DNA from: Candidatus Limicola stercorigallinarum
GTDB lineage: Bacteria > Actinomycetota > Coriobacteriia > Coriobacteriales > Coriobacteriaceae
Direction: 5' to 3'
DNA: 64,000 bases
NCBI GenBank assembly: GCA_018711625.1
Contig: DVID01000009.1
Span: 83,691 to 147,690 of the forward strand
A program made the translations under genes and the position numbers. Shown piece after piece: positions 9,438-17,944 of this stretch. Below the pieces are notes generated by a model that searched no databases, was not told the origin of the DNA, and worked only from the letters and a program-made list of their open reading frames with translations. How positions within the stretch are numbered: position 1 is the stretch's first letter; each line of letters starts with the position of its first letter.

Positions 9438-10304
9438 TTAGGAGCTCGTGGGAGCCCGATTGACCGTAATGCCATAGGAAAGGGTGCGTTGGTCGCGCCA
9501 GGTGGTGTAGCTGCAGGTAACAAAGGTCCACAGCTGCTTGATGTTCTGGGGGTGCGCAAGCACCGCTTCAGATTCAGCGAGTTTCTCGTCAAGCCAGGGC
9601 TGCAGCTCTTCAATGGTCAAGTCGCTGTACAGGCGTTCTTTTGTAGCATCGACAATATTGGCTGCAAAAAGCTCCACGTGAAACGTTGTGGTGGGCGTAT
9701 ACAGGTACACCTGGTTGCAGGAGGCGAGGTGTTCCGGGTCATAGTTGTCGCGCCATGCGGAGAACATTGAACCGTTGAGCTGTTCATGGCCATAGAGTAC
9801 AGGGGAGGCTGCATTGAGACCGTCTGCGGCGTTTTGGGCATCGAGATGGATGGTCCCCTCGTTATTGGGATATGCCACTCTGCCGTCAAAGGTGGTGTGC
9901 AGGTAGCGATCTGGGTCACTGGCGGGTGCCTGCACTACGGGATAATCAATCGGGGTTCCCGGCACATAGATCCAGGCAATGATATCGGGGTTGATGGCGC
10001 GCAGACCATCCCAGTCGATGGCGCGTGTCATAAGAGGGTCGGCGGTACCGTTTGAATCGTCTCGGTTTGACTCAGCCTCCGTGGCGCCCGCTTCTAACGC
10101 TGCGCGCTCCTCGCCAGAGGCTGGTGCCTCCGTCATAGCATCGCGCAGCCTCTCATAGCTATCCATTGCCGCAAGGGATTGCTGCGCCCATGCACCGCCT
10201 ACCGCCGCAAGCATCACGCAAAAGAGCAGGATTGCCATCGCAACGGCAGAAGCTCCGTGTCGATGCGTTGGTGCCGAGAGGGACGTGTATGGTGAGCGAT
10301 TCAT
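9438..10304 (-). CDS. srtB: Class B sortase
   Basis: 288 residues: N-terminal membrane anchor (VAMAILLFCVMLAAVGGAWA), a variable acidic stalk, then the sortase barrel from about residue 115 (INPDIIAWIYVPGTPIDYPVVQ). Catalytic His is in LYGHEQLNGSMF (about 171), Cys in FVTCSYTTW (about 263) and Arg in DQRTLSYG. The INPDIIAWI opening and the TCSY active site are typical of class B. Sortases cleave a C-terminal sorting motif and link the protein to the wall or into pili. The immediate upstream gene on this strand encodes a surface protein with a candidate sorting signal, so that is the likely substrate. ATG 10304 has GAGG five bases away and starts after the hairpin at 10321-10350; the longer track start would run through that hairpin. 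Confidence 0.9.
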   Translation of the reverse strand: MNRSPYTSLSAPTHRHGASAVAMAILLFCVMLAAVGGAWAQQSLAAMDSYERLRDAMTEAPASGEERAALEAGATEAESNRDDSNGTADPLMTRAIDWDGLRAINPDIIAWIYVPGTPIDYPVVQAPASDPDRYLHTTFDGRVAYPNNEGTIHLDAQNAADGLNAASPVLYGHEQLNGSMFSAWRDNYDPEHLASCNQVYLYTPTTTFHVELFAANIVDATKERLYSDLTIEELQPWLDEKLAESEAVLAHPQNIKQLWTFVTCSYTTWRDQRTLSYGITVNRAPTSS

Positions 10305-10320
10305 GGCGGCCTCAAAACTG

Positions 10321-10350
10321 CGGGGCATGCGAGGATGTTCGCATGCCCCG
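10321..10350 (-). terminator. Hairpin between surface protein and sortase genes
   Basis: A perfect 12-bp stem (CGGGGCATGCGA and its complement) around a 6-base loop, followed on the minus strand by CAGTTTTGAGG. It lies after the surface-protein stop codon and directly before the sortase ribosome site. It could be a leaky terminator that lowers sortase expression relative to its substrate. Confidence 0.65.
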
Positions 10351-10450
10351 CCTTTGTCGTGCATCATTTGTTTGCGTCAGGGCGTTGTGCGCATGGTACG
10401 GTTTCCCTTGCAGGGTGTAGCGGCTTTTGCGCTACATGGTCCGAGTAGGT

Positions 10451-13400
10451 CTAGAGTGGATGGTGAATACCCCAGTCGTCGCCTCGCGCACCAATGCGGT
10501 ACCGATAGATAAGCGCTCCAATGATGCTCATACCTGCGCATCCTGCTACCAGCAGGAGAGCATGCTCGCGCATCCAGTCACCCGTCTTTTCTATATACTC
10601 GCCCCGATCCTTTTCTGGCGTTTCAGGTTCGGGCTCCGGTGTGGGTTCAGGATCTTCGGGGTCTTGGGGCTTGGGGTCATCGTTCTCATCCGTGGGAGCA
10701 GGATGCTCGGGCGCAGCCTCTTCCTCAATGCTTACGGTTGTTTTTGCGTATAGGGGTTCGTCTAGGTCGGGAGAGGAAAGCTCCACTTGGTTGGTTGCAG
10801 AAGTTCCAGCAAGGTTCTCATCTGCGGCCTGGGCATCGTACGAGATGGTTATGGCGTCATCTGCGGTGAGCTCATCCAGCGCAAGCACAAAGCCGGTGCC
10901 CTTTTGCTCTATGCTGGGCTCAGTGAGTGTTTCACCATGTACCGTTACCTCAAGGGTAGCCATGTCGATAACCATACCTTCCGGCAAGCCAGTATCGGTG
11001 ACGGTGACATCGCTTAGGTCTTCACCTGCGATTGTCTCGATGGTGTAGTGTGCCGTGTCGCCCACATGGATGGTTTGCGGTTCAACCTGCTTGGTGATAG
11101 TGGAGTCACCGGGAAGCACTACCTGCACGCTTGCTGTTGCGGTAAGAGGTTCATCCAGGCTATCACTCGTGAGCGTCGCGGTGTTGACGATGTCATTCTC
11201 GGCGAGCGCCGGGTCTGTTGCGGTAGCCGTATAGGTGATGGTGACAACACTGCCGGGTTCAAGGGAACCCAGGCTTGTGATAAAGCCGGTACCGCTTGGC
11301 TCCACGGTTGCTACGTCCAGAGACTCACCATTGAGCGCGATCGCGATCGAATCAAGGTTTATCACCATGCCTTCGGGCAGGTCGCTATCTTCGATCATCG
11401 CGTTTTCGATGCCCGATCCCGCGTCTTCCACCTGGGCCTCAATGGTGTAGTGGGTCTCATCACCTACGAGCAGCGTTGAGCGGTCAACCGCCTTCGTAAG
11501 TGTTGCCTCCGAGGGGTCAAGGGGGATGGAAATGGTGGCCTCAGCTTGCAGGGGCTCTTCGAGCGTGCTTGCTGCAAGCGTGACGGTATTGGTTACGTCG
11601 CTACCTGCAAGCGTGTCACTTGTCACCTGGGCTCGATACGTAAGCTCAAGGCTTGAACCGGTGCCAATCGAGTCGAGCGTGACGATAATCGCATTGCCTT
11701 CACCGCTTATGGCAGCGTTTTCTACAGGCTCGCCGTCAAAGGTGAGTGTGATGCTTTCGCGGTCGAGCGTCATGCCATCGGGCAGGCTGTCGTCGGTGAG
11801 GACTACCTTGCGCGCCGGGTTGTCAGCAACGCTCGCTGTGACGGTGTACGTTGCCCAGTCTCCTACGGGTACCACCTGCGGGTCAACCGACTTAAAGAGG
11901 TTCACTGCTGCCAGAGGGTCAACAATGGTCAGGTCGACATCGTTTGACCAGTTTTCATCCGTTCCGTTTACCAGTGCATACGAGCTGTTTCGTACATAGA
12001 GCTCGCCTGCTTCATTGCGCTGTGTCTCGGGCGGAATTGCCACCAGGCGTGCGGTAAACACAAGTCGATAATGCTGCCCAGTGAGTGCTGTATTGCTCAG
12101 ATAGGTGGGGTTGAAGGTGTATCGCACGGTATTCGATGCAGTCTCTCCATCGTTGGGTGCTGTCTGGTCGTTTGTGGGATCCGGGTCGGGCGTTTCGACG
12201 GCGGGGCGCTCGTCGTTCGACGGGTCGCTGTTATCGGTGATTACGTCATCCTCATTGTTCGCCCTGGTATCAACATCGCCTTCGGTGTTGTCGGTTTCTT
12301 CATCCGGCGCCTCTTCTTCCGGGGAATCTTCTTCCGGCGAAGGTTCTACGCTCATATCGGCAGAAATGGTGCCGGCATCAGCTGTGATGTCCGATCCATC
12401 CACGAGCACCCGTGCGGTGCCCTCAACATAGCGAAGCTCAGACGGTAGCACATCAGTGAGCTCAAGCGAGGTGTAGCGCCAACCGCCTGAGCAGGTTACA
12501 CCCTCCTCGTGTGCGGTGTAATCCACGGTAAAAGTGACCTCGTCACCTACCGCAAGGCCGGAGGTTTTATCGGCCGACTTAACGATAGGAGTGTGTTCGT
12601 CGTGTTCGCTTGGGGCAGTGAGGAAATCGGTGGTGAGCGCAAAGAACGAAGGCGTGGTGCCACTTGTGGCTACATCACTACCGGCATCGTTGATACCCCA
12701 TGAAGTATCAAAGTAAAACTCCGACGCCTCACCGGCATGACCGCCCTCCTGAGTGGTGTCAAAAAATACCTCTACCAGGCCGTTTTGGTACTCCTCTGGA
12801 TTCTTGCGGAAATCCACCGAAAGCGACACGTCAGCGCTCTGCGCACGTTTGCCACCATCCTCAATGGTGATGGCGGGATTATCCGAAAGAATGCGCCCAC
12901 CGGTGACCGATCCGCCAAAGCTGAAACCCTGTCTCACATCGAGGTCGATGCAAGTGGTATGGCCTTTCAGCTCAACGGGTGTATCGGTGCCGGCAAGCAC
13001 CCACTCAACATCTACCTGCAAGTCGCCTAGGCCAACGGTGTAGAAGTTGAAGTTCTGAATGCCTGTGTCCTTGTCGGTGAGTGCTTTGTACTGAACATTC
13101 ACAAACACACCCGGCTGGAAGTTTTTGTACTGCTCAACTTCCCAGAAGTTGTTCCAGCCGTTATAGACTTCAAGGTAAGTCCAGTCTTTGAGGGTGACCA
13201 GTGCGTCTATGGCCTGGCCGTTATAGGAGCCGCCAGTGTAGCGCAGGGTAGGTTCCGACTTGGGTGTGTCTTCATCGATGAAGAAGGCATACCCGTCTGA
13301 GCCATAGGCTTGCTGCGTGGTATCGTCGGGGTCATCAGGCCCCGGTTCAAAGATGCCGTCAGCGCTCCAGCAGTGGTACTGAAAGATGTCTTCCTCATAC

Positions 13401-13690
13401 GTCCAGCCATCTTCAATCTCAATGCCATCAAAGTCTATGGACCAGCTGTAACCCTCGGGCTCCAACTCGTCGGCATTGACTGTTTCAATTTGTGCCGTGC
13501 CCGGTGCGGCGAAGATGCCTGGTGTGTTCATCAGGAAGGCGCCCGCGATGGTGCCGATCAGAATGATGGCAAGCATGCCTAGTGCGCGCGCCCGCACGGC
13601 TAGCGGTGTGGCTGCGCCACGGCTGCTTGGTCCGCCTCTGCCTCCGCACTCCTTGGATAGATGCCGCTGCATGTGGTCAATGAATCCCAT
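10451..13690 (-). CDS. Sortase-anchored surface protein with DUF11-like repeat stalk
   Basis: 1079 residues. A basic N-terminus and hydrophobic segment (LGMLAIILIGTIAGAFLM) form the export signal. A large N-terminal region, probably the binding head, reaches about residue 360. It is followed by beta-sandwich repeats starting VKSADKTSGLAVGDEVTFTV (371), FKSVDPQVVPVGDWATYTV (600), TKAVDRSTLLVGDETHYTI (733) and TKQVEPQTIHVGDTAHYTI (865); the last three are spaced about 132 residues. A Glu/Asp/Pro-rich linker lies near 450-520 and another before the C-terminus. The end is a sorting signal: IEKTGD, a hydrophobic stretch, then an Arg-rich tail. IEKTG departs from LPxTG and may suit the neighbouring class B sortase. 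GGAGGA precedes ATG 13690. Confidence 0.85.
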   Translation of the reverse strand: MGFIDHMQRHLSKECGGRGGPSSRGAATPLAVRARALGMLAIILIGTIAGAFLMNTPGIFAAPGTAQIETVNADELEPEGYSWSIDFDGIEIEDGWTYEEDIFQYHCWSADGIFEPGPDDPDDTTQQAYGSDGYAFFIDEDTPKSEPTLRYTGGSYNGQAIDALVTLKDWTYLEVYNGWNNFWEVEQYKNFQPGVFVNVQYKALTDKDTGIQNFNFYTVGLGDLQVDVEWVLAGTDTPVELKGHTTCIDLDVRQGFSFGGSVTGGRILSDNPAITIEDGGKRAQSADVSLSVDFRKNPEEYQNGLVEVFFDTTQEGGHAGEASEFYFDTSWGINDAGSDVATSGTTPSFFALTTDFLTAPSEHDEHTPIVKSADKTSGLAVGDEVTFTVDYTAHEEGVTCSGGWRYTSLELTDVLPSELRYVEGTARVLVDGSDITADAGTISADMSVEPSPEEDSPEEEAPDEETDNTEGDVDTRANNEDDVITDNSDPSNDERPAVETPDPDPTNDQTAPNDGETASNTVRYTFNPTYLSNTALTGQHYRLVFTARLVAIPPETQRNEAGELYVRNSSYALVNGTDENWSNDVDLTIVDPLAAVNLFKSVDPQVVPVGDWATYTVTASVADNPARKVVLTDDSLPDGMTLDRESITLTFDGEPVENAAISGEGNAIIVTLDSIGTGSSLELTYRAQVTSDTLAGSDVTNTVTLAASTLEEPLQAEATISIPLDPSEATLTKAVDRSTLLVGDETHYTIEAQVEDAGSGIENAMIEDSDLPEGMVINLDSIAIALNGESLDVATVEPSGTGFITSLGSLEPGSVVTITYTATATDPALAENDIVNTATLTSDSLDEPLTATASVQVVLPGDSTITKQVEPQTIHVGDTAHYTIETIAGEDLSDVTVTDTGLPEGMVIDMATLEVTVHGETLTEPSIEQKGTGFVLALDELTADDAITISYDAQAADENLAGTSATNQVELSSPDLDEPLYAKTTVSIEEEAAPEHPAPTDENDDPKPQDPEDPEPTPEPEPETPEKDRGEYIEKTGDWMREHALLLVAGCAGMSIIGALIYRYRIGARGDDWGIHHPL

Positions 13691-13993
13691 GGTCCTCCTC
13701 CCGTTGTGTGGTGATGGAGAGCGTATCGTGGGGTTGTGCACCAGTTAGGCGCTGCAGCTTGCAAAGAACTTCCCACATTCATACCGCGGGCAGAGGAAGG
13801 GTTTGTTGGCACTGGTACATACGGCGGCGTGCACTGAGTGGTGAGAGGAAACGCTGGCGTTATGCGGTGGTGCCAACCTGGTGTATATCGGCGAATGGCG
13901 GCCTATTCCCTGGTAAACGGAGATGCCTCACCATGAGAGACGCCTGCTCCAAGCCAATCTTTCGATTTGCTGCCAAAAAAATTAAAAAAGATG
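13691..13993. other. Gene-free region upstream of surface protein and tRNA genes
   Basis: About 300 bases between the minus-strand surface protein and the tRNA promoter. It should contain the surface-protein promoter, but I see no convincing consensus. ORFs listed here are shadows without ribosome sites. An A-rich patch (CCAAAAAAATTAAAAAAG) directly precedes the tRNA promoter and could act as an UP element. Confidence 0.4.
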
Positions 13994-14023
13994 TTGACGC
14001 ATCGGAAGACTGTGGGCTATCAT
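13994..14023 (+). promoter_or_regulatory. Promoter of the tRNA-Ile/tRNA-Ala unit
   Basis: TTGACG (13994-13999) and TATCAT (14018-14023) are separated by 18 bases, 14 bases before the first base of tRNA-Ile. An A-rich tract lies just upstream. Spacing and position fit a strong housekeeping sigma-factor promoter. Confidence 0.75.
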
Positions 14024-14037
14024 TCTTCGAGTGCGAT

Positions 14038-14114
14038 GGACCTGTAGCTCAGTTGGTTAGAGCGTCCGGCTGATAACCGGGAGGTCACAAGTTCGAATCT
14101 TGTCAGGTCCACCA
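14038..14114 (+). tRNA. tRNA-Ile (anticodon GAT)
   Basis: 77 bases including an encoded CCA. The acceptor stem GGACCTG pairs with CAGGTCC, the D-arm has AGCTCAGTTGGTTAGAGC, the anticodon loop CTGATAA gives GAT (14072-14074), and the T-arm has GTTCGAAT. It decodes AUC and AUU. Confidence 0.97.
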
Positions 14115-14125
14115 TTTTCTTTCGC

Positions 14126-14170
14126 AATAAACACCCCACCGAGAGCCGAGTCGCCGGTGGGGTGTTTATT
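14126..14170 (+). other. Perfect 15-bp hairpin between the two tRNAs
   Basis: AATAAACACCCCACC and its exact complement flank a 15-base loop. The hairpin ends only six bases before tRNA-Ala, so if it stopped transcription tRNA-Ala could not be made from the upstream promoter. A role in precursor processing or partial termination is more likely. Confidence 0.6.
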
Positions 14171-14176
14171 ACATGT

Positions 14177-14252
14177 GGGGGTTTAGCTCAGCTGGGAGAG
14201 CGCGGGCTTTGCAAGCCTGAGGTCAGGGGTTCGATCCCCCTAACCTCCACCA
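14177..14252 (+). tRNA. tRNA-Ala (anticodon TGC)
   Basis: 76 bases with encoded CCA. The acceptor stem GGGGGTT / AACCTCC has one G-U pair typical of bacterial tRNA-Ala, the anticodon loop TTTGCAA gives TGC (14210-14212), and the T-arm is GGGGTTCGATCCCC. The Ile(GAT)-Ala(TGC) order is the one commonly found inside rRNA spacers, but no rRNA is near here. Confidence 0.97.
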
Positions 14253-14317
14253 GGAATCTTCAACCTCGCTCCGGCGAGGTTTTTTCATAGACGTGTGACG
14301 CGCACGGGATCGAACCC
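14232..14317 (+). repeat. Direct repeat, copy 1: tRNA-Ala 3' end plus terminator
   Basis: An 86-base segment starting in the T-loop of tRNA-Ala and running through the terminator into ACGGGATCGAACCC. It recurs 187 bases downstream with three mismatches. Such duplication of a tRNA 3' end is typical of integration scars, but local duplication explains it as well. Confidence 0.85.
14262..14285 (+). terminator. Intrinsic terminator after tRNA-Ala
   Basis: Stem AACCTCGC / GCGAGGTT with a TCCG loop, followed by a run of T, ten bases after the tRNA CCA end. It ends the tRNA transcript. Confidence 0.9.
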
Positions 14318-14418
14318 CGGTAGGGGCGCGGAGCGGAGCAAACGCGGGAGCGTTTGCCGCGTAGCGCGCGAGGGCGCGTGAGCGCCCGAAGCGGTTGGAG
14401 CGCGCCGCGGGCGCGCGG

Positions 14419-14504
14419 CGATCCCCCTAACCTCCACCAGGAATCTTCAACCTCGCCCCGGCGAGGTTTTTTCATACACGTGCGACGCGCACGGGATCGA
14501 ACCC
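14419..14504 (+). repeat. Direct repeat, copy 2: relic tRNA-Ala 3' end with second terminator
   Basis: Second copy of the 86-base segment (offset 187). It contains half a T-arm, the AACCTCC acceptor strand with CCA, and a terminator with the loop changed to CCCC. No 5' tRNA half precedes it; a GC-rich 101-base insert separates the copies. Confidence 0.85.
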
Positions 14505-14749
14505 ATCGTCGATGCATTGCTGTTCGGTTAGAAAACAGGTTCTTTTTGACCGAGAAGTAGCGCATCGGTGAACGTGGTTCATGCGACAAGATACACTTCG
14601 CCGGGAATCCTTCACGCTCACCGGGATGTCGCAAAATGCATGTCTTCCTTGTCTTACTATGCAAACTAGGTAGCTGTGTCGCTACGCACTCCCACCGCCG
14701 CACGGGGGTGGCGGGATAGTTCATTGTGGCTTGAAAGGAAGGCACAGAG
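14505..14749. other. Intergenic region before phosphohexomutase
   Basis: Together with the repeats above this completes a gene-free stretch of about 500 bases after tRNA-Ala. It should contain the promoter of the mutase gene. I see no clear consensus promoter. The segment CACCGCCGCACGGGGGTG shortly before the gene may fold. Confidence 0.35.
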
Positions 14750-16444
14750 ATGGTTGATGTATACGAGCTCCTTGATACGTGGATTGCGAACGTCAAGGAT
14801 GAGGAGCTTTTGGCTGAGCTCAAGAACATGAAAGATACCGGTGACGAGGCTGCTATCACCGATGCTTTCTTCCAGGATCTTGCGTTTGGCACCGCTGGTC
14901 TGCGCGGCACGCTGGGCGCCGGCACCAACCGCATGAACATTTACACTGTCGGTCGTGCCACTCAGGGTTTTGCAAACTACCTTAACGCAACGTTTGAGAA
15001 CCCCACCGTGGCCATCGCGCGCGACAGCCGCAACAAGGGCGAGCTCTTCGTAAAGACCACCGCTTCCATTCTTGCCGCCAACGGTGTTACGGCTTATGTG
15101 TATCCCAAGATCAGCCCGGTGCCCACGCTTTCCTGGGCAACGCGTTACCTCAAGTGCTCGGGCGGCATCTGCATGACCGCTTCGCATAACCCTGCGGCCT
15201 ACAATGGCTACAAGGCCTACGGTCCTGATGGTTGCCAGATCACCTCTGAGGCCGCAGACGCCATCTCCGCAGCTATGGAGGCCACGAACCCCTTCACCGA
15301 CGTCAAGACCATGGACTTTGACGAGGCTGTTGCCCAGGGTCTTGTTAAGTGGATTGACGACGAGGTGCTCGACGCCTATTACGACGCCGTGCTCAAGTGC
15401 TCGGTAAGCACGCTCACCGAGGAGCAGGTTGCCCAGGCTCCGCTTAAGCTCGTCTACACCCCGCTCAACGGCACCGGCCTCATTCCGGTGACAACCGTCC
15501 TCAACAAGGCTGGTATTACCGACATCACCATCGTGCCCGAGCAAAAGGATCCGGATGGTGACTTCCCCACCTGCCCGTATCCCAACCCCGAGATTCGCGA
15601 GGCCATGCAGAAGGGTATCGACCTGTGCGAAGAGGTGCACCCCGATCTTCTGCTGGCTACCGACCCCGATGCGGACCGCGTGGGCGTAGCCTGCAAGGAT
15701 GGCGACGATTACACGCTGCTCACCGGCAACGAGATGGGCGTGCTTTTGCTCGACTACATCTGCAAGATGCGTGCTGAGCGCGGCGAGGACCTGTCTCGCA
15801 AGGTAGCCGTGACCACCATCGTGTCTTCTTCCATGGTTGACGCGCTTGCCGCCGAGTACGGTTTTGAGCTGCGTCGTTGCCTCACAGGCTTCAAGTATAT
15901 TGGCGACATCATCACGAGCCTTTCTGATGCCGGCGAGGTCGACCGCTTCATCTTTGGCTTTGAGGAGAGCTACGGCTACCTTTCGGGCGATCATGTACGC
16001 GACAAGGACGCCGTCAACGCGTCGCTGCTCATCTGCCAGATGGCGCAGTACTACAAGCTGCAGGGCATCAACCTGGTTCAGGCCATGCGTGCGCTCTACG
16101 AGAAGCATGGTTACTATCACAACAAGACCATTTCGCTTTCTTACCCCGGTGCCGACGGTGCCGCCAAGATGGCAAACATCATGGCTACGCTGCGCGAAAG
16201 CGCTCCCACCGAGATTGCTGGCTCCAAGGTTGAGGCTGTGCTCGATTACAACGAGCATGTGAACGGTCTGCCCAAGGCCAACGTCATTGAGTTTGACCTT
16301 GAGGGCGGCAACAAGGCTATCGTGCGTCCCTCGGGTACCGAGCCCAAGATCAAGCTCTACATCTTTGCGAAGGGTGCCGACGCCGCTGAGGCAGACGCCC
16401 TGATGGAGAAGATCGAAGAGGATGGCCGCAAGCTTCTCTCGTAA
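14750..16444 (+). CDS. Phospho-sugar mutase (phosphoglucomutase/phosphomannomutase family)
   Basis: 564 residues, the size of the long alpha-D-phosphohexomutases such as Bacillus PgcA. It swaps phosphate between C1 and C6 of hexose phosphates, feeding glycogen, UDP-glucose and wall sugar synthesis. The four domains are marked by the phosphoserine loop TASHNPAAYNGYK (about 145), the magnesium loop DPDADRVG (about 305), the sugar-specificity loop GFEESYGYL (about 403) and the phosphate-binding loop RPSGTEPKIKLY near the C-terminus. AAGGAAGG precedes ATG 14750. A terminator follows the stop, so it is a single-gene unit. Glucose versus mannose preference cannot be told from the sequence. Confidence 0.92.
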   Translation: MVDVYELLDTWIANVKDEELLAELKNMKDTGDEAAITDAFFQDLAFGTAGLRGTLGAGTNRMNIYTVGRATQGFANYLNATFENPTVAIARDSRNKGELFVKTTASILAANGVTAYVYPKISPVPTLSWATRYLKCSGGICMTASHNPAAYNGYKAYGPDGCQITSEAADAISAAMEATNPFTDVKTMDFDEAVAQGLVKWIDDEVLDAYYDAVLKCSVSTLTEEQVAQAPLKLVYTPLNGTGLIPVTTVLNKAGITDITIVPEQKDPDGDFPTCPYPNPEIREAMQKGIDLCEEVHPDLLLATDPDADRVGVACKDGDDYTLLTGNEMGVLLLDYICKMRAERGEDLSRKVAVTTIVSSSMVDALAAEYGFELRRCLTGFKYIGDIITSLSDAGEVDRFIFGFEESYGYLSGDHVRDKDAVNASLLICQMAQYYKLQGINLVQAMRALYEKHGYYHNKTISLSYPGADGAAKMANIMATLRESAPTEIAGSKVEAVLDYNEHVNGLPKANVIEFDLEGGNKAIVRPSGTEPKIKLYIFAKGADAAEADALMEKIEEDGRKLLS

Positions 16445-16469
16445 GCCTATCTCATAGCGGGTGACTCGG

Positions 16470-16500
16470 ACGGGCGTCCCTTCGGGGGCGCCCGTTTGTT
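16470..16500 (+). terminator. Intrinsic terminator after phosphohexomutase
   Basis: Stem ACGGGCGTCCC / GGGGCGCCCGT around a TTCG tetraloop, followed by TTGTTG, 25 bases after the stop codon. Confidence 0.85.
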
Positions 16501-16564
16501 GTAGCGCGGTGCGGGGCTACGCACATATGGTGAGGTGTCCGGTGTGGGGGTGCGATGGCCCTTG

Positions 16565-17803
16565 CTATACGATGCCACCAGCGGCAATGCCGCTCATGCG
16601 CCGGGCTCGCGTGATAGCGTTGGCCACCCGTGCCTTGAGCGCTTCGACATCCTCGGCGGATACATCATCGGCGAGGGAGAGACGAAGCGACCCCCGCGTC
16701 CAACGCGGATCGGTTATCCCAAGCGCGGTGATAACGTGGGAGGGATCTGTTGAGCCGGTTGAGCAGGCAGAGCCTGTGGCTGCGGCAACGCCCGCACGGT
16801 CGAGCAACACCACAAGCAGCTCGCCGTCCACATCCTTGCATACGAACGAAGCGATGCTTGGAAGGCGATGGGCGTCATCGATCGCTCCGGTGAGGCGAAC
16901 GTCGGGGAGTGAAGTGATGTGCGCAGCAAGATCATCGCGATAGGCTGCAACACGGGTCTGGCGTTTTTCCAGGTGATCTACCGCATCGGCAAGGGCCGCG
17001 GCCATCCCCACAGCGCCAGCCACATTTTCGGTACCTGCGCGCAGTCCACGCTCCTGTGCGCCGCCCTCGATAAGAGGCGGCAGGGTGAACCCTTCCCGCA
17101 CCACAAGCGCACCTATGCCGCGCGGGCCATGAAACTTATGGGCCGAGAGCGAGAGTGCATCCACGCCAAGCTCGGAGAAATTGACCGGAATGTGGCCCAC
17201 CGCCTGCACCGCATCGGTATGGAAGGCCGCGCCATGCGCATGTGCGCATGCGGCGAGCGCGGGAATATGCTCAACCGTTCCTACCTCATTGTTGGCAAGC
17301 ATGATCGATACAAGTGCGACCACGGGGCGCGACGCTCCATCGTCTTCGCCCGCCTCAATGGAGCAGAGCGCGGCTTCAAGGTCTTCAACCGCAACAAAGC
17401 CCTCGTTGTCTACCGGGAGAAAGGTTGTCTGCACGCCTTCCCGCTCCAGTGCGCGGCAGGTGTGTAGGATGGCGTGATGTTCAATGGAGGAGGTGATGAG
17501 ATGAATCTTGGCATCCGGGCCCGCTATTTCTCGCGCGCGTGCAATGGCGCCGCGGAGCACCCAGGTGTCCGATTCCGACCCTCCACTCGTGATAAACACT
17601 TCATGCGGCTCCGCCCCCAGGCTCCTGGCAAGTGAGCGGCGCGCGGCATCGAGCGCGCGCGCTGCATCGCGGGCAATGCGGTGAATGCCACTCGGGTTGC
17701 CAAACACATCGGTGAGGTAGGGCATCATAGCGTCAAGGGCAGCAGGCGAAAGACGCGTGGTTGCTGCGTTATCGGCATAGATATAGGTGGGGTCGGACGA
17801 CAT
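16565..17803 (-). CDS. Cysteine desulfurase (NifS/IscS family)
   Basis: 412 residues, aminotransferase class V fold. It removes sulfur from cysteine with PLP to supply Fe-S clusters and thio-modified tRNA. Features in order: N-terminal YADNAATTRLSP, GNPSGIHR, the substrate segment GGSESDTWVLRG, the PLP lysine in LSLSAHKFHGPRG, and the persulfide cysteine in the mobile loop ATGSACSTGSTDPSHV. I chose the ATG at 17803, four bases after GGGAGG; the track start adds 39 residues unlike the family. No iscU or mnmA lies next to it. It may be the second gene after the small membrane-protein gene, 141 bases upstream on the same strand. Confidence 0.93.
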   Translation of the reverse strand: MSSDPTYIYADNAATTRLSPAALDAMMPYLTDVFGNPSGIHRIARDAARALDAARRSLARSLGAEPHEVFITSGGSESDTWVLRGAIARAREIAGPDAKIHLITSSIEHHAILHTCRALEREGVQTTFLPVDNEGFVAVEDLEAALCSIEAGEDDGASRPVVALVSIMLANNEVGTVEHIPALAACAHAHGAAFHTDAVQAVGHIPVNFSELGVDALSLSAHKFHGPRGIGALVVREGFTLPPLIEGGAQERGLRAGTENVAGAVGMAAALADAVDHLEKRQTRVAAYRDDLAAHITSLPDVRLTGAIDDAHRLPSIASFVCKDVDGELLVVLLDRAGVAAATGSACSTGSTDPSHVITALGITDPRWTRGSLRLSLADDVSAEDVEALKARVANAITRARRMSGIAAGGIV

Positions 17804-17944
17804 GATGCCTCCCAAAGAGAATTGCTGGTGAAGCAGCCCGCCTGCCGCGCGATAGTGGACTGTGGTGGTGTGAGCGCTGGGCACGACAACGGGGCAGCGG
17901 CAATGCTCAGCCACGCTCAAGTGTGCTGTGCACGCAGGCTCATC

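Noticed and set aside
14232-14504. Integrated prophage or ICE at tRNA-Ala
   Set aside because: Only 101 bases separate the repeats and there is no integrase or cargo; at most a scar.
14666-16258. 530-aa minus-strand ORF opposite phosphohexomutase
   Set aside because: The sense strand carries all catalytic motifs; the antisense frame is a GC-bias shadow.
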